Source of the DNA: Cokeromyces recurvatus
Lineage: Eukaryota > Mucoromycota > Mucoromycetes > Mucorales > Mucoraceae
Assembly (NCBI RefSeq): GCF_025118155.1
Contig: NW_026251388.1
Coordinates: forward strand, 806,001 to 870,000
Length of the DNA: 64,000 nt
Reading direction: 5' to 3'
Each line of letters opens with the position of its first letter. Position 1 is the first letter of the stretch. Positions 1 to 12,966 of the stretch are shown piece after piece. A model generated the notes under the pieces. That model did not search any database and was not told where the DNA came from. It worked only from the letters and a program-made list of their open reading frames with translations. Both the position numbers and the translations under genes were made by a program.

Positions 1-2744
1 GACAGCCTACATATATATATAAAACTTTAGGTTATTATGATATTCTAAATATATATAAATATTACCGTATAAGTTAATTTTTCTGCAATGACATTCAAAA
101 AGGCTTCAGGGCAATATTGCTTATTTTCAGATGATTTACATTGTCTACTCTTTAAAGCAGCAATTCTATACTTGAGAATAATTGATCTATCTCTCAAATA
201 GATCGCCTCTTTTGCTTTTTCAAGTAATTTAGGATTATAAAAAGATTTTATAACTTCTTCCTCTTCCTCTTCTTCATGATTTTCACTATTTTTTAAGTCT
301 TGATTTTTTTTTTGACGTCGATCTTCTTCTTTTTCTGTATCTAAAAGATAATTTATAGCACTCTTTAACTTCTTTTTGCCAACAGAATTTTTGATTGAAT
401 TAGCCATATCATCGCACATCTCAAGTTCCTTTTCTAATAATGCAATCGTACGTTTGACACCATCATTCCATTCATTATCAGTAATTTCGACCTACAAAAA
501 AAAGTTAATGAACAGATAAAAAAAAAAAAAAACGCTTTACTACCTCAAATTTGTATGGCTTAATTGTATTTTCTACTTGATCACTTGTAGTTAAAAATTT
601 ACTTCTTAATATTTCATTAGTAAAGTTCATAATTTGTTTTCTAGTCTCAGAATGATGGCTAAATGATTCAACGTTTGCTAGTCTTTCCATATTATACATC
701 AAGACATCAACTACTAATTGAGTTGTTGCTCTTCCAATTCCACTTTTTGTTAAAGCAGCAGCGGCAAAGTCTATCTTATACAGCCAATAAATGTCATCTT
801 GAGAAGCTTTAGGTAACTCAACAATCTTTGGATCACTCCAATATTGTTCTGCACAAATATCGAGTACTCTCTGCTCTAACATGGATCGTACTTCATGACG
901 TACTTGAGGTTTACCAAAATTATTTGCAAAATTTTTAAAATCATGTTTTAAACAGTCCATTGTCTCGGCAACATAGGATTCAGCAGTAACTCTTCTATCA
1001 TTATATTGAACCTTAAACTGATATTTGGCCTCTTCTAATTCACGTTGTACAGCATCAACAATGCTATATAAAGATTTACCCATACTTTGCTCCAAGACAT
1101 TCATTAATTTGCGCCTTAAAGTAGAGGTACCTACGAGTATATCATGTTGATTAAAGATAAGATGAGATCTAAAATAAGCCTCTTCATTCTTCATTAAAGC
1201 ATGAGACATATTGCTGTCATTATTATCCTGTGGCGCTTTACAGACCACACCAATATAACCTAGATGAAGTGGATAATCTGTATTACGAAGAATAGCAGCA
1301 CCTACTTCTGGAGGTACAAGATCCATTTTAGTGATTACACCAATTGTACGAAGTCCAAGAGGATCCCATTTTCTGCTTGCTCTAAGAGCAGGTGAATTAG
1401 CAAGATCAACATTAGCACTACAAACGGCTAAAATGATATTGGGTCCTCGAATATATTTTTCACACAAGTCTTCAATCTTATTCTTAAGTGTCTCAGGTTG
1501 ATTTCTATTTGATATTTGAATATAACCCGGTAAATCAATTAAAGTAAGATCAGGAACGTTAGGTGAATAAACACGAAGTTCAATAGGTTTATCTGACACA
1601 CATTCAGATTCAGAGACAGCTAAATTCATATCTACTAAAGTCTTTTGAATCTTTTTAAAATCATGTATTTTTCCTAATCCAAGTTGAGGGAATTCTCCAT
1701 ATTCTTCATCTTGATTTGGTGTATGAATCAAAGTTAACTCAATAGGTCTTCGAGTAACCATATTTGTTCCCCTATACAAGACACAAAGATCAGTATTATT
1801 ATTATTATTATTATTATTACCAACTTTACTTTGGAAGAAATTCATGTCCTACAATAGCTTCTAATACTGAACTTTTACCAGAACTTTGAGATCCAATGAC
1901 TACTATACTAGGTAGCTTCAATGTTTCATTATGATCAATGGACATCAATATACTACGAATCTCGATTAATTTCTTTGTTAACATCATCAACTGTTCATCT
2001 TGTACACTAAATCCATATTCATTTTTCTTTCTTTTTTTATTCTTTTTTTTTCTTCCTTTTCCTCTTCGTCATCCTCATTTAAATACATAGCTATTCCTGC
2101 AGCAGCAGCAGCAGTAGCAGTAGCAGTAGCAGTAGCAGTAGCAGCAGTATCAGTATTATTATTATTTCTATCATTTCCGCTGTTATTATTTTGTTGTTGC
2201 TCATTGTTTATAGATTTAAGACTAGTGTTTTTTGTTTGTTTTGCCAGTAGTATTTTATGAAAAGAGACAGGGAGCGGTAATTGCAATTCAGATACAGATG
2301 TACCTAAACCATTAAACTTTGCATGAACATTTTGAAAAATAGAGTCAAGTAAATTCGAACTTTCTTGAATGAGTTCTTTACTTTTATCGGATAATTCTAT
2401 CAAAAGAAATTTGTTAATATGTGCATTCTAATATTTTATGCGTTTGTACTTTGAAGTTTATTCGTTGCAATACTAGTCGTGCCTCTAACATGAATGGGCG
2501 TATGAATCGATCTTAGCGCCATTCGAGACATGGGCCATAAACGAATAGATCTGTTTTGAGAGTACAAGGTAAAAGGAGGAGGAGACGCATGGTAAGTATG
2601 AATACAAACTGTTTGATGCAGAAGTGAAAATGAGGTTTTAGAGTAAACAAAATCTCTGATTAGGTGAAATGAAGGCCTTGTTTGTGATGGAAATATCTTT
2701 GAATGAATAGTAAATTTATTTTTGTGAATAATTTTTGATATCAT
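1..2744 (-). CDS. MGM1: Mgm1/OPA1-type mitochondrial dynamin GTPase, C-terminus cut by the window edge
   Basis: Mitochondrial inner-membrane dynamin that drives inner-membrane fusion and cristae shape. I start it at the ATG at 2744, which gives an Arg/Ser/His-rich, mitochondrial-presequence-like N-terminus. Intron 2397-2449 leads into a Gln/Asn/Ala-rich linker. The G domain then follows: P-loop [15 protein letters not shown], intron 1772-1829, then [14 protein letters not shown], switch DLPGYIQ and the TKMD motif. The stalk ends in [12 protein letters not shown] before another intron, so roughly the last 60 residues lie beyond position 1. Intron 1772-1829 holds an (ATT)n run. If it is read through, it mimics a false start. 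Between about 2010 and 2060 the linker frame and the G-domain frame do not join without one extra A, or a purine-rich intron. I saw no convincing membrane anchor after the presequence, so an N-terminal exon may be missed. Confidence 0.93.
2101..2155. repeat. Trinucleotide (GCA/GTA)n repeat inside the MGM1 linker exon
   Basis: Repeated GCA and GTA triplets code for alternating Ala and Thr (on the minus strand) in a non-conserved linker of MGM1. A run of this type is expected to vary in length without breaking the frame. Confidence 0.85.
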
Positions 2745-5450
2745 ATGAAATAAATAAATTAAGGGAAGGGGACAGCCATAATTAAAAATAATAATAATAA
2801 TAAAAAAAAATAATTTAACTGAGCAAAGTAACTTCAAGATTATGTAATATGGCTTAATCATTTTATTCGCAAATATAATAAAATAATTTACATTTCGAAT
2901 AATGCTGATGACCTTAGAACAACCATTAGATGTAATATTTAATTTTATATTTGGAATAGATAATGAGACTTACCCATAAAAGACTTTAAATACAAAGATT
3001 TGAAGTTGTATTATTAGTACTTCATTAATAAAAAGACAAGGGAATTTACAGCCAGAATAATGTTATCAATCTATTAATCCTCAGCCATAACAATATGACC
3101 AACAAAATCAGCAAGACATAAAAAAAGAAAAAAAAGGCTTCCTTTAGTTAAAATTTAATTGTAGAACACAATTTATCGGTCTCATCGATTAAAGGATTAT
3201 TATTATGTGAGGCGAGAAATGATTAGGTAGGAAATTTGCTAACTTCAAGCAAACTAGGACCTAAAAGAAATAGAACGTTTTTACGATTAAAGAAGAATTT
3301 TATTTAAAAGTTAGAAAATAACCAATGGGCACATAGCATTTATATATACTGTTTTGTCCTGGTTAGATCGCTATGGAAAAAAGGAAAGGAAAGAAAAACT
3401 CCTTTTGGGATATAAAAGGGAAAAAGTTGAAGTGTATGTATAAGTGATGATAATTAACTATCAGAAAATCGTTGTTGTATCGAAAAAAGATGATTGACAA
3501 ACGGGTTCACCAAGATGGTCAGAGGGTTCAGGGATCTGGGAGTGAGTTAGATAGTCCATCCCCAAGCAGAATTGCACATATGGAAGGCCAGCGTATGAGC
3601 CAGGCATCAATTGATTTTCTCACTTTCTTAGTAGGTTCAAGAGATAAGAGGGTGGATCTTCAATAGATTTGGGGCATCTGAAGGCGGTTATGCGTATGCA
3701 AACAAGAAAAACTATATGAACGTGTGTGAGGAGTTCATTTGGATGGATATAGGAGCAAACTTGGGGCCTCGAGTTGTAGCTAGAGGATTTCTTTTGATGT
3801 TACAGTGCTCCCATCTCGAACTCTAATGAATTTTTTGAAAACACCCTCCACTTTTTCAAATGAAATTGTATAGAAAAAGGAGACTAGTTTGGTTAAATGT
3901 ATGAAAGAAAAAAGAAATTGGCCACTGTTTTGACCAACTTTTGGCTAAAACGATTATAAAGGTAGATTCAATATGACTCTATATGTAAGCTTCAGATATA
4001 AATTTAAGCATATTGAAGAGTACATGATGCTATAAGCTTGCAAATTGTAAAATAAAGTGTATCACCTTCATAATATAAGTTCAAAGTTATTCCTATTAGG
4101 CATTTATTTGTATACGATTAAAATTTATAAAGCGACCTATGAGCACATAATATCTTTATTATATTGGATTGCCCAGGTCAGTTCAAATTATGTGAAAAAA
4201 AAAAGTATCTAAAAACCCTCTTACGGGACAAGAGGTAAGAAAGGTAAAGAAGAGAAGATAAGAAAGAAAGAGGAATATTGCTAACAAGTTTAAAGGGACA
4301 ACCGGTTGAGTAATTTCTTGCCTGAGTCAAGAAGTGGAGGGGTTAGTTCGTCGTGTATTAAGTAATCCATTTCCTGTAGAATGATACACATAACTGGCCA
4401 GAGATAGAGCCAGACAGAGACATCCTGAGAATTTCGATACTTATGTTGATGGAGATGATTTAAAAGAAAGAAAAGGGGATCTGTGATTGATCATGGCAGG
4501 AATAAACGAGTGTGCATGTGCAAGCATTCAGTTTCATATGACCGACATTTATTTGTATACAAATATTTCGTTTCATTTGAAAAACCTTACTTGAATAATT
4601 TCGATAAATCACGTATCATAAAGAGCAATATAGGTTTTACATACATTCTTTTAATTTGTGTGATTTTGAAGAGAGAATAGGAGATCTAACCCTTTGGAGA
4701 ATAAAACTCATTTTAAATCGTTTTAAACCATTTGATAATATGCTTACGTGCGCAAAGTTAACTAGTTTCTACGATTTATGGCTGACCACAGAGGGAATAT
4801 CTAAATTTACTGTTCTTTGGACTGATTAAAAGCAATTATGTCTCTTTTCATGAATATCATAAAATCAAATATATTGTATCAGATTACATAAATTAAAGTT
4901 ATCCATTTTATTACTCAAACTATAAGAAATAAAGAACTGTATATAGGCTAAATTATAATGGAAACAAGATCTATTCTATAGAGTAAATACAAGGAAAAGA
5001 TTGGATATATGCATGGTAATTGTAAATGAGAATTATAAGAAGCACCAAATGTTATTTGGTTAACTTATTAAATAGTAATTATATTATCTAAATCCACAGC
5101 GTCATACAAACAAGATTTTATTATGAAGCTGTATTTTGAATAAACATTCAGATCTGTGGCTATTGTATGACTAATTTCAGATTGATTATATAATTGATGT
5201 ATTGTTGTTATTAATAGTGGTTGTGTTGATCTGATGAATTTTCATGGTTGAATTTCTGATATAGTTTCTGGTTGATCAATGTTATTATGTATGAATTCGT
5301 ATTATGTATGTGTTAGTTGGTATCTTTATATGACTGACCATAATATTGATTGATCACCATGTATACGAAAGTCTCAATTAGATGAAGGGAAGAAGGTTAC
5401 GTGTCTTATCACAATATTATAATTTAAAACGATGTAAAATGAATATTTTA
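2745..5450. other. Gene-poor AT-rich stretch with decayed coding fragments
   Basis: No intact gene was recognised in these 2.7 kb. Position 3470-3830 looks like a broken reading frame and is listed separately. A short minus-strand frame of about 30 codons near 4300-4395 is open, but too short to support. The rest is AT-rich sequence with small A and T runs. Confidence 0.5.
3472..3826 (+). pseudogene. Remnant of an unidentified protein-coding gene
   Basis: Two overlapping open frames on the plus strand read like protein but in different phases. The first, up to 3664, contains SPSPSRIAHMEGQRMSQAS. The second, about 3665-3826, contains ASEGGYAYANKKNYMNVCEE and IGANLGPRVVARGFLL. The base composition is visibly less AT-rich than its surroundings. 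One frame change near 3665 would join them. The first frame has no ATG where an ORF would have to begin, only a TTG. I do not recognise the family. It is most likely a decayed gene or a fragment of a mobile element; a chance frame is possible. Confidence 0.35.
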
Positions 5451-5469
5451 ATGAAGAAATGAGTGTAAA

Positions 5470-5898
5470 AAAGGGGGTGGGTACTAGTTGTTTGAATTAA
5501 GTTTGCTCTTGATAATATTTTCATCAAACTTCTGGATCGAATACCTGCAGAACCCTTTCAAAACACTCTACAGTGCGCTGTTGCATGCATCCCTTATGCG
5601 ACTGGTAAGGATTTCATTTTCCAAGAGCGGCTTGCTTTTACAGACGGACCAAAACTGTTCAATTGGGTTCAACTCAGGAGAGTATGGGGGGCAGATACAA
5701 ACCAAAGTAATCGCGACTTTTGATATAATCCCTTATATATTGGTGCTTGTGGATTGAAACATTATCCATAACAAGATAATTCCCTTTAAATTCCTCGTAC
5801 TGATCCAAGATATCAATAGTATTGGCGATAAAGTTGAAGTAATGGCCTATAACTGTGCAAACTGAACTTTTTTTTTCTTCTTTCTTCTTTCCAAGCTT

Positions 5899-5936
<38 letters not shown>

Positions 5937-6566
5937 GATGCTGTTACTTTTGGTATTTTAAACTTTACGTTTACAACTCCATAAGGAGAAATAGCGCCCA
6001 AAATAGTCGTCATTTTGGCCTTGGTTTTTGATGTCTTAACAATAGCACGATTGCCGACACGAGACCAAGAAAAAGAGCGTTTCATATTGATATGAATTCC
6101 TGCTTCGTCAATAAAAATACAGTTGAATTGATAATTAATATCAGTATTATCCAGCAGATTTTTAACCCACTTGTATATCTCCTCATTCTTTTCAGGGCTG
6201 TTTCTATCTTCAGGATAAAAACAAGATTTCTTACAGTTTATTCTGCACTTCTCCTTTACAAAAGTATGGAAAGCAGATTTTTTTTATCTCAAGCCCTTCA
6301 AAGTCCCTGGTTAATCTATCCATCATTTGATCCAGGATCATTCTCATCAACTAAATATATAAGATATTCGCGATTGGCATTGTTCAAGATAGGATGCCTT
6401 CCCACAGACCTTCCACTTTCAGGTTTTCTTTTGTAGACAAGTTCGTCTGGATCCTCAAGACTTTTTTTATACCATGAAGAAGCTGTACTAGCAGGAACAT
6501 TTATTTATTTAGCCACAAAATAGGGCAAAATTTCCTCCGAAAACATATCGCCAAATTGGAATCCAT
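5470..6566 (-). pseudogene. Inactivated Tc1/mariner-like DDE transposase
   Basis: Cut-and-paste DNA transposase of the Tc1/mariner (IS630) superfamily, read right to left from an ATG at 6566. An N-terminal helix-turn-helix part contains NVPASTASSWYKK. The catalytic core follows: first Asp in FIDEAGIHINMKR, then RAIVKTSKTKAKMTTILGAI, second Asp in LVMDNVSIHKH, and the acidic residue in SPELNPIEQFW. The copy is dead. There is a TAA just before NVPAS, a frame break near the start, a run of 35 T at 5901-5935 that reads as poly-Lys, an extra C in a C6 run near 5690, and a TAG near 5575. The family is common in Mucorales genomes (from memory). I did not find clear terminal inverted repeats by eye. 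Confidence 0.85.
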
Positions 6567-7275
6567 GGTCACAGTCGATCAAAAGGAAGCATATGAAACC
6601 AATATCAGCACATTAAAACAATTTATACTTGTGGAACAACTGTTACAGCAAGCACTAAAGCAAGAAGTAGGCAATCTACCACCTTTTCTTTGGGGTAACA
6701 AAATTGTTGCTGACTCAGACAAACAAAAACTAATCAATGTCACAAAGTCTTTACTCGCTGCTTTTGCGGATACCTGTTCAAGAATAGCAATAAAGACAAG
6801 ACCATATAAAGACTATGAGAGGATGTTCTGGATACAATACATTGTACCCATTTTTCGGATATTCGCAAATCAAACGGGTTTATTATCACTCAATCGGTGT
6901 GAAATTCCAACTATGCACCATTCCATTGAAGACTAAGATGCGACGCGATACGTAGATGGGATGGGATATGATGACAGAAGAAACGAACGGGTTGTCTTTG
7001 AAGCGTTTTCTGGTCAATGCAATGCCAGTATAGATAAGATAATTGACGATAGTACCAAGAAAATTAGTTCAACGATGTTAAAGCTGAAAGGCACTGCAAG
7101 TTTCCATCTGAATGCAAAATTTGACACCTTATTAAAGACAAAAGTTTTTGGCATCCAATCTATCAAAACAAATATCGTATTATCAGAAATGCTATTTCAA
7201 GAAGATGGAAGATATCACTACCGCAAAGTCCGCTCAACAGAAGTCCCTGCAGAATATGTCGAACGGAACAAGTAG
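6565..7275 (+). pseudogene. Hypothetical protein broken by an in-frame TAA
   Basis: One plus-strand frame runs from ATG 6565 to 7275, interrupted only by TAA at 6934-6936. The first part contains FILVEQLLQQALKQEVGNL and MFWIQYIVPIFRIFANQTG. The second contains ERVVFEAFSGQCNAS and MLKLKGTASFHLNAKFDTLL. Further decayed coding-like sequence continues past 7275 in another frame, around EVCYQVIEDEKHGAILVIP. I do not recognise the family; it reads like a soluble alpha/beta protein. Its start overlaps the start of the minus-strand transposase by a few bases. So it was either truncated by the element's insertion or is carried by the element. One stop in 237 codons suggests recent inactivation, or a sequence error. 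Confidence 0.5.
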
Positions 7276-8331
7276 ATCAAAATTTTTGAGATCTTGTGTT
7301 ACTTGTTTGTTGAGCTAAAAAAACCAAGAAGTATGTTATCAAGTCATAGAAGATGAAAAACATGGAGCTATATTGGTAATACCTGATTGCTTGGAACATA
7401 AACTGCTTTAAAAACTCAACACATTTCGTACATTTAGTACAATGAAAAATTGCACCAATAAAAAAAAACATTATGATGCCAATCTTCAGTGTTCTAGTGA
7501 CTATTTCATTTTAACCAAAAGATTAGTATGCAAACTGTTTTTTTTTTTTTTTTGTTAAATTTTTCAAGTTCTTTAGTAAGAACAATATACTCATTAAAAT
7601 TCCTTTATTTATATCAATATAACGTTTGTTATAAAGTTACTTTCTTGAATATCTTATATTGTGCACACACTAGCAAAGTGCTTCTTAAGGGGGGGGTAAT
7701 ACTGAAAAAAAACTAAAATTTATATGTATGTGTGTGTGTATAAAGAGTAATATATTAAAACCATTTTGATTTCAATAATGTTTGCTTAATTAAAATATAT
7801 ATCTTTTCGTGTTATAACCTAATGATTTTGACAATTATATATAACATATCAGTTCAAATTAAACCCAATAAAAAGAGAAGAATAAAAGATACATTACCTT
7901 CATAAAGAAGGAAAGATAAGAAATAGTTTGCTTTATATGATATGATTTCATTTTTCTAAAGTAATAAAGCGTGATAGTTTTTTACTGGTTAAAATGGCCT
8001 TTAAATAGTTTATTTCCATTCAATTTTTCAGTTAGGACAACCTCTACCATATAAGCTTTACTATGTTCAATTACTTATCCAGGGTCTGCCTTTCATGTAT
8101 TTTATATTAAATTTAAATAACAGATTAGGAATCTTATTTTCTCTCCCCCCCTTTTTTTTTTTTTTTGTCAGAATACAATTAAACTTCCGTTATTATATTA
8201 ATGATGATTTTCACTCTATTTCAAAACCTTTAACTCTCCCCCCCCTCTTTTTATAATAACAAAAACAACACAAATTATAATCCAGTCAGGATAATAATAA
8301 TAATAATAATAAAAAGGCTGAAGTTTCAGAA
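7276..8331. other. AT-rich intergenic region upstream of the SNF2-type gene
   Basis: About 1 kb without a supported gene. The first 200 bases hold the decayed tail of the preceding frame. The rest is AT-rich, with pyrimidine stretches at about 8140-8167 and 8236-8251 and an (AAT) run at 8291-8310, just upstream of the next ATG. Confidence 0.6.
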
Positions 8332-11300
8332 ATGAGTTCCTTGACACAATTTAACTTGGACCATTTTACTTTTTCTGTACCTGGAATTAATTCAGATTTC
8401 AGAATAACTCAATTATTACAAGTAATCAGCAAGGCTTCAATTGACTTGATCTTAATTTGTTAATTTGTTAATTAGTTTTGTTTTTTTATTTTTTTTATTT
8501 TGTTTTATTTTAGAGAGCAAGTTTCTTACAATCACTTGGTGCTACTGAAGAGAACAATTATGAATTAGCTCAAATTAGACAACATTTAAAACTCATGCAA
8601 AATGTTTCACATGGAGCAATGAATTACAAAGAACAAGAAATACAAAATGAACAAGGTAATAAAAGAAAAGGAAAAAAAAAGTAAATAAAATTGTGATTCC
8701 TGTATTTAGGCGTATCTATTGATATAATTCAAAAAGAAAAACAGCATTATAATAGTAGTAGTATATTTACACCTGATCGATTATCTGCTTTAAAACACCA
8801 AATTATGGCTTTTAAATTGTTGTCTAAAAATACACCTTTACCGCCAAATCTACAACAAGCTGTTTTAACTCCTTTGAACAATAACTCTATAACAAAGCAT
8901 ATTAATAATCCTAGCTCATCTGCTTCTAAAGATGCATATGTATCACCTTTAAGTTTGCTTGTTAAGCCTATATCATGCTATGCTCATTCTTCTCGACATC
9001 ATAAAATACTTGTACCAAGTATTTTACCTATTGGCGTTGATCCAAAGGAACTTATTTCACAAAGAGAGCAAAGATTATTAGTACGTTTACAAGGATATCA
9101 AAAGAGAGGAAATACGATTAAAGATACCATTCAATTCAAATCAATCAAATTGCATGGTGTTCAAAAAAGGGTATTAAAAAATAAAGCATCTATGTATAAA
9201 TTGAAGACTTATATATTGTTATATTGAAAAGCTACGAAATGAACTCGTTTCTGGTGTTATAAAATCTACAGTTTTAGCATTGTCCATGGATAGAGTCTCT
9301 TATAGACGTATGAAAAAAGTTTCTTTAAGAGATGCACGTCAAGTTGAATACATAGATAGACAACAATATCAGTCAAGACACCAGATGTTACAAGAGATGA
9401 AACAGAATCGTCTTTATGCTATCTGTGAGCATGGTTCTCAATTGATTACTCATGGTAAACTTAAAGAAAGTAAAGCCATCAAGTTAGGTCGTGCTGTTCT
9501 CCAATATCATCAACATATTGAAAAGGAAGAACAGAGACAGATAGAGAGGGTCTCAAAGGAGCGTATCTTAGCTCTCAAAAATGATGATGAAGAAGCTTAT
9601 ATGAAATTAATTGACAAAGCTAAAGATACTCGTTTAACTCAACTTTTGAAACAAACAGGACAATTCTTGGAATCTCTTACAAAGTCAGTAATTGATCAAC
9701 AAAATGAGAATAAGAGGATGATTGCATATAAAGCCAGAAATGATATTGAAGTAGAGTTGTCTTATAATAATCTATTAGATGCCTGTATAAATATTTACTC
9801 TTTTTCTTTTTTTTTTAATAGTATGATATTGATACAGAAGATAATGCATCTACAGAAGATTATTTTCAAATATCCCATAAAGTGTATGAAGAAGTATATC
9901 AACCAAGTACTTTGGTGGGCGGTAGACTAAATGACTATCAAATAAAAGGCTTACAATGGATGGTTTCTCTTTTTAATAACAATTTAAATGGCATATTAGC
10001 TGATGAAATGGGCTTAGGAAAGACAATTCAAACAATAGGCCTTATTACTTATTTGGTTGAAGTAAAGAAACAAACAGGCCATTTTCTTATCATCGTTCCT
10101 TTATCGTAAGTATCGAACCAAAGAAAAAATAAATAAGTAAATAAATAAAAATAATATAAAATGACATTGAATAACTTGTGTATGTAGGACATTAACAAAT
10201 TGGACATTGGAATTTGAAAAATGGGCCCCTTCTATAGAAAAGATCGTTTATAAAGGAACTCCTCCAGTTCGACGTGAATTAGCTAATTGTATTAAAGCAG
10301 GAAAATTTCAAGTCTTGCTAACAACATTTGAATATATTATTCGAGATAGATACATACTTAGTAAAGTGAAGTGGCTATATTTAATTATAGATGAAGGTCA
10401 TCGTATGAAGAATTCTAATTCAAAACTTACGGTATGTCTTAGACAACATTATCGTACTCAATATCGTCTCATCTTAACTGGCACACCACTTCAGGTAAAA
10501 ATATCTATCATCGTCGTCTTTTTTGTTTGTTTGTTTGTTTGTTTATTTATACTTTCACTTCTATATAGAATAACTTACCTGAGTTATGGGCTTTACTTAA
10601 TTTTATTCTTCCAAAAATATTTAAAAGTGTAAAAACGTTTGAAGAATGGTTTAATACCCCTTTTTCACATCAGGGTGTACAAGATAAAGTACACTTAAAT
10701 GAAGAAGAGCAACTACTCATTATTAAGCGACTTCATAAAGTACTCCGTCCTTTCTTATTAAGGCGTCTTAAATCAGATGTAGAAGCAGAATTACCTGATA
10801 AAATTGAGCATATTATCAAGTGCAAAATGTCTGTCCTACAGGCAAAATTATATCAACAAATTAAAAAACATAATGCTCTCTTCTTTAGCAATAATTACAC
10901 AGATAATACAAAAGGGTACTTTTACGCGTATATATAGATGTACATATATGAAGGAAATAGAGATCTAATTTATCTCTTTCTAACTAGGTCTATACAAGTG
11001 AAGGGTTTAAATAATACAGTTATGCAACTTCGGAAAGTATGTAATCATCCATTTGTATTTGAAGAGGTAGAGAATGCTTTAAATCCTAGTGGAAAATCGA
11101 ACGAATTACTCTACCGAACCTGTGGCAAATTTGAATTATTAGATCGAATGCTGCCCAAGTTAAAGAAGACAGGTCATCGTGTTTTAATGTTTTTCCAAAT
11201 GACCTTTATCATGAGTATTATGGAAGATTATTTGAATTGGAGAAATTATAGTTACTTGCGTTTAGATGGTTCAACTAAAGCAGAAGACCGCTCAACTCTT

Positions 11301-11471
11301 TTACATGATTTTAATGAACCCAATTCCCCTTACTTTATCTTTCTATTAAGTACACGAGCTGGTGGTTTAGGTTTAAACTTACAAACTGCAGACACAGTCA
11401 TCCTATTTGATTCAGATTGGTAACCATACATAATTTTTAACTATATACATACATACATATATATATATAAG

Positions 11472-11508
<37 letters not shown>

Positions 11509-12966
11509 TATATAATTAATGTTAATATGATAGGAATCCTCATCAAGACTTACAGGCTCAGGATCGAGCACATCGAATTGGTCAAACAAAAGAAGTTCGT
11601 ATTTATCGATTAGTTACATCTAATTCAATTGAAGAACTTATTTTAGCAAGAGCTCAATATAAATTGGACATTGATGGTAAAGTTATCCAAGCAGGTAAAT
11701 TTGATAATAGAAGTACAGAAGAAGATCGTGAAGCATTCTTGGTAGGTAGCAAAAAGAACAATAATAATAAAAAGAAAAGCCTTTGTTCACACACATACAA
11801 TACAGAGAAGTTTATTAGAAGATAAAATGGATGAAAGTGAGGATAAGATAAATGAAGAAATAGATGATGAGGAATTGAACGAAATATTAAAGCGCTCAGA
11901 TAAAGAACTTGCGATATTTAAGAAAATTGACAAGGAAAGAGTAAAAACAGAAGCACAGATGTATAAACGAAGAGGAATTTCTAAACCACTTGATCGATTA
12001 ATACAAGAGAATGAGTTACCTGAAGAATTTTTACAAGAGAATAATGTATTAATTGAGCGAGAGACTTTAGTTGGTTTTGGACGAGGTCATAGGGCAAGAG
12101 ATGATGTTCTTTATGACGATGGCTTATCAGATGAAGAATGGTTAAATGTAAGTTCTTTTTTTTTATGCATATAAATACATATTTATTTTTTTTTGACTTT
12201 GGTATAGGCCATTGAAAATGGAAAAAACTCATTACAAGAACTGCAATCTAATAGAGCTAAAAAACGAGGTCGTACAACTGATATTAATGATGAGCAAGAT
12301 ATAAATGTTTATAGCAGTAATAAAAAGAGCGGATTCAATAAAAAGATGCATGAGGTAAAAGATAATAGATTTCTATATATGCTTTTTTTTTAAATATTTA
12401 TGATTATTAGATTGATCGAAAACGTGGAAAAAGCAAACAAATATCACCCTTGATACGACAGCAATTAACTCAAATTTTTCAAACATGCTATCAAGCAATA
12501 GAAAATGCTGTTGAAGAAGATAAAACAACATACAGACAACGATGTGAATTATTTATGGATCTTGTTAGTAAAAAAGAATACCCTTATTATTATACTCTGA
12601 TAAAAAATCCAATTTCTATGAACATGATAAAAGAACGTATTCATACAGACTATTATAGTAACATACTAGAGTTTGAAAATGATTTTCATCTCATGTTTGA
12701 GAATGCACGTATATTTAACGAAGAAGGCTCAACAGTCTATAAGGATGCAGATGAAATGCAGGTACGTATCTTATTGTCTATTTTTAAGTGATCTATAATA
12801 AAAATAATTGGTTTAATAGAAAATCTTTGATAAAGAACTCGAAAAGCATTGTCCTAATGGAGTTTTACCAAATGTATACCAACAACAAAATTTATCATCC
12901 ATCTATTTATCAAATACAACAACAAGATCCAAAATATCGAGAGCAAAAATGAATAAAATACAATAA
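8332..12966 (+). CDS. STH1: SNF2/STH1-type chromatin-remodelling ATPase with C-terminal bromodomain
   Basis: Catalytic ATPase of a SWI/SNF or RSC complex, which slides or evicts nucleosomes. Domains in order are a short N-terminal QLQ-like region ([15 protein letters not shown]), an HSA helix (about 9232-9750) and the SNF2 ATPase. The ATPase shows [15 protein letters not shown], the P-loop [12 protein letters not shown] box, LTGTPLQ and the helicase-C motif [12 protein letters not shown] plus DRAHRIGQ. An acidic SnAC-like segment follows, then a bromodomain ([17 protein letters not shown] to about 12780). Confirmed junctions are 8421/8514, 8655/8710, 9170/9232 and 10105/10188; more introns follow. 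The 9750/9822 junction is my best guess, because the obvious donor at 9784 would give a stop. The protein is about 1,250 residues, short for Snf2 but near Sth1, so STH1 is preferred over SNF2. Confidence 0.92.

Noticed and set aside
505..1845. MGM1 starting at the ATG at 1845 (with an Asn8 run)
   Set aside because: The start lies inside an intron. The exon upstream holds the P-loop and joins exactly through GT-AG at 1772-1829.
2000..2260. Plus-strand frame of 86 codons with Ala/Val repeats
   Set aside because: It is the antisense shadow of the repeated MGM1 linker.
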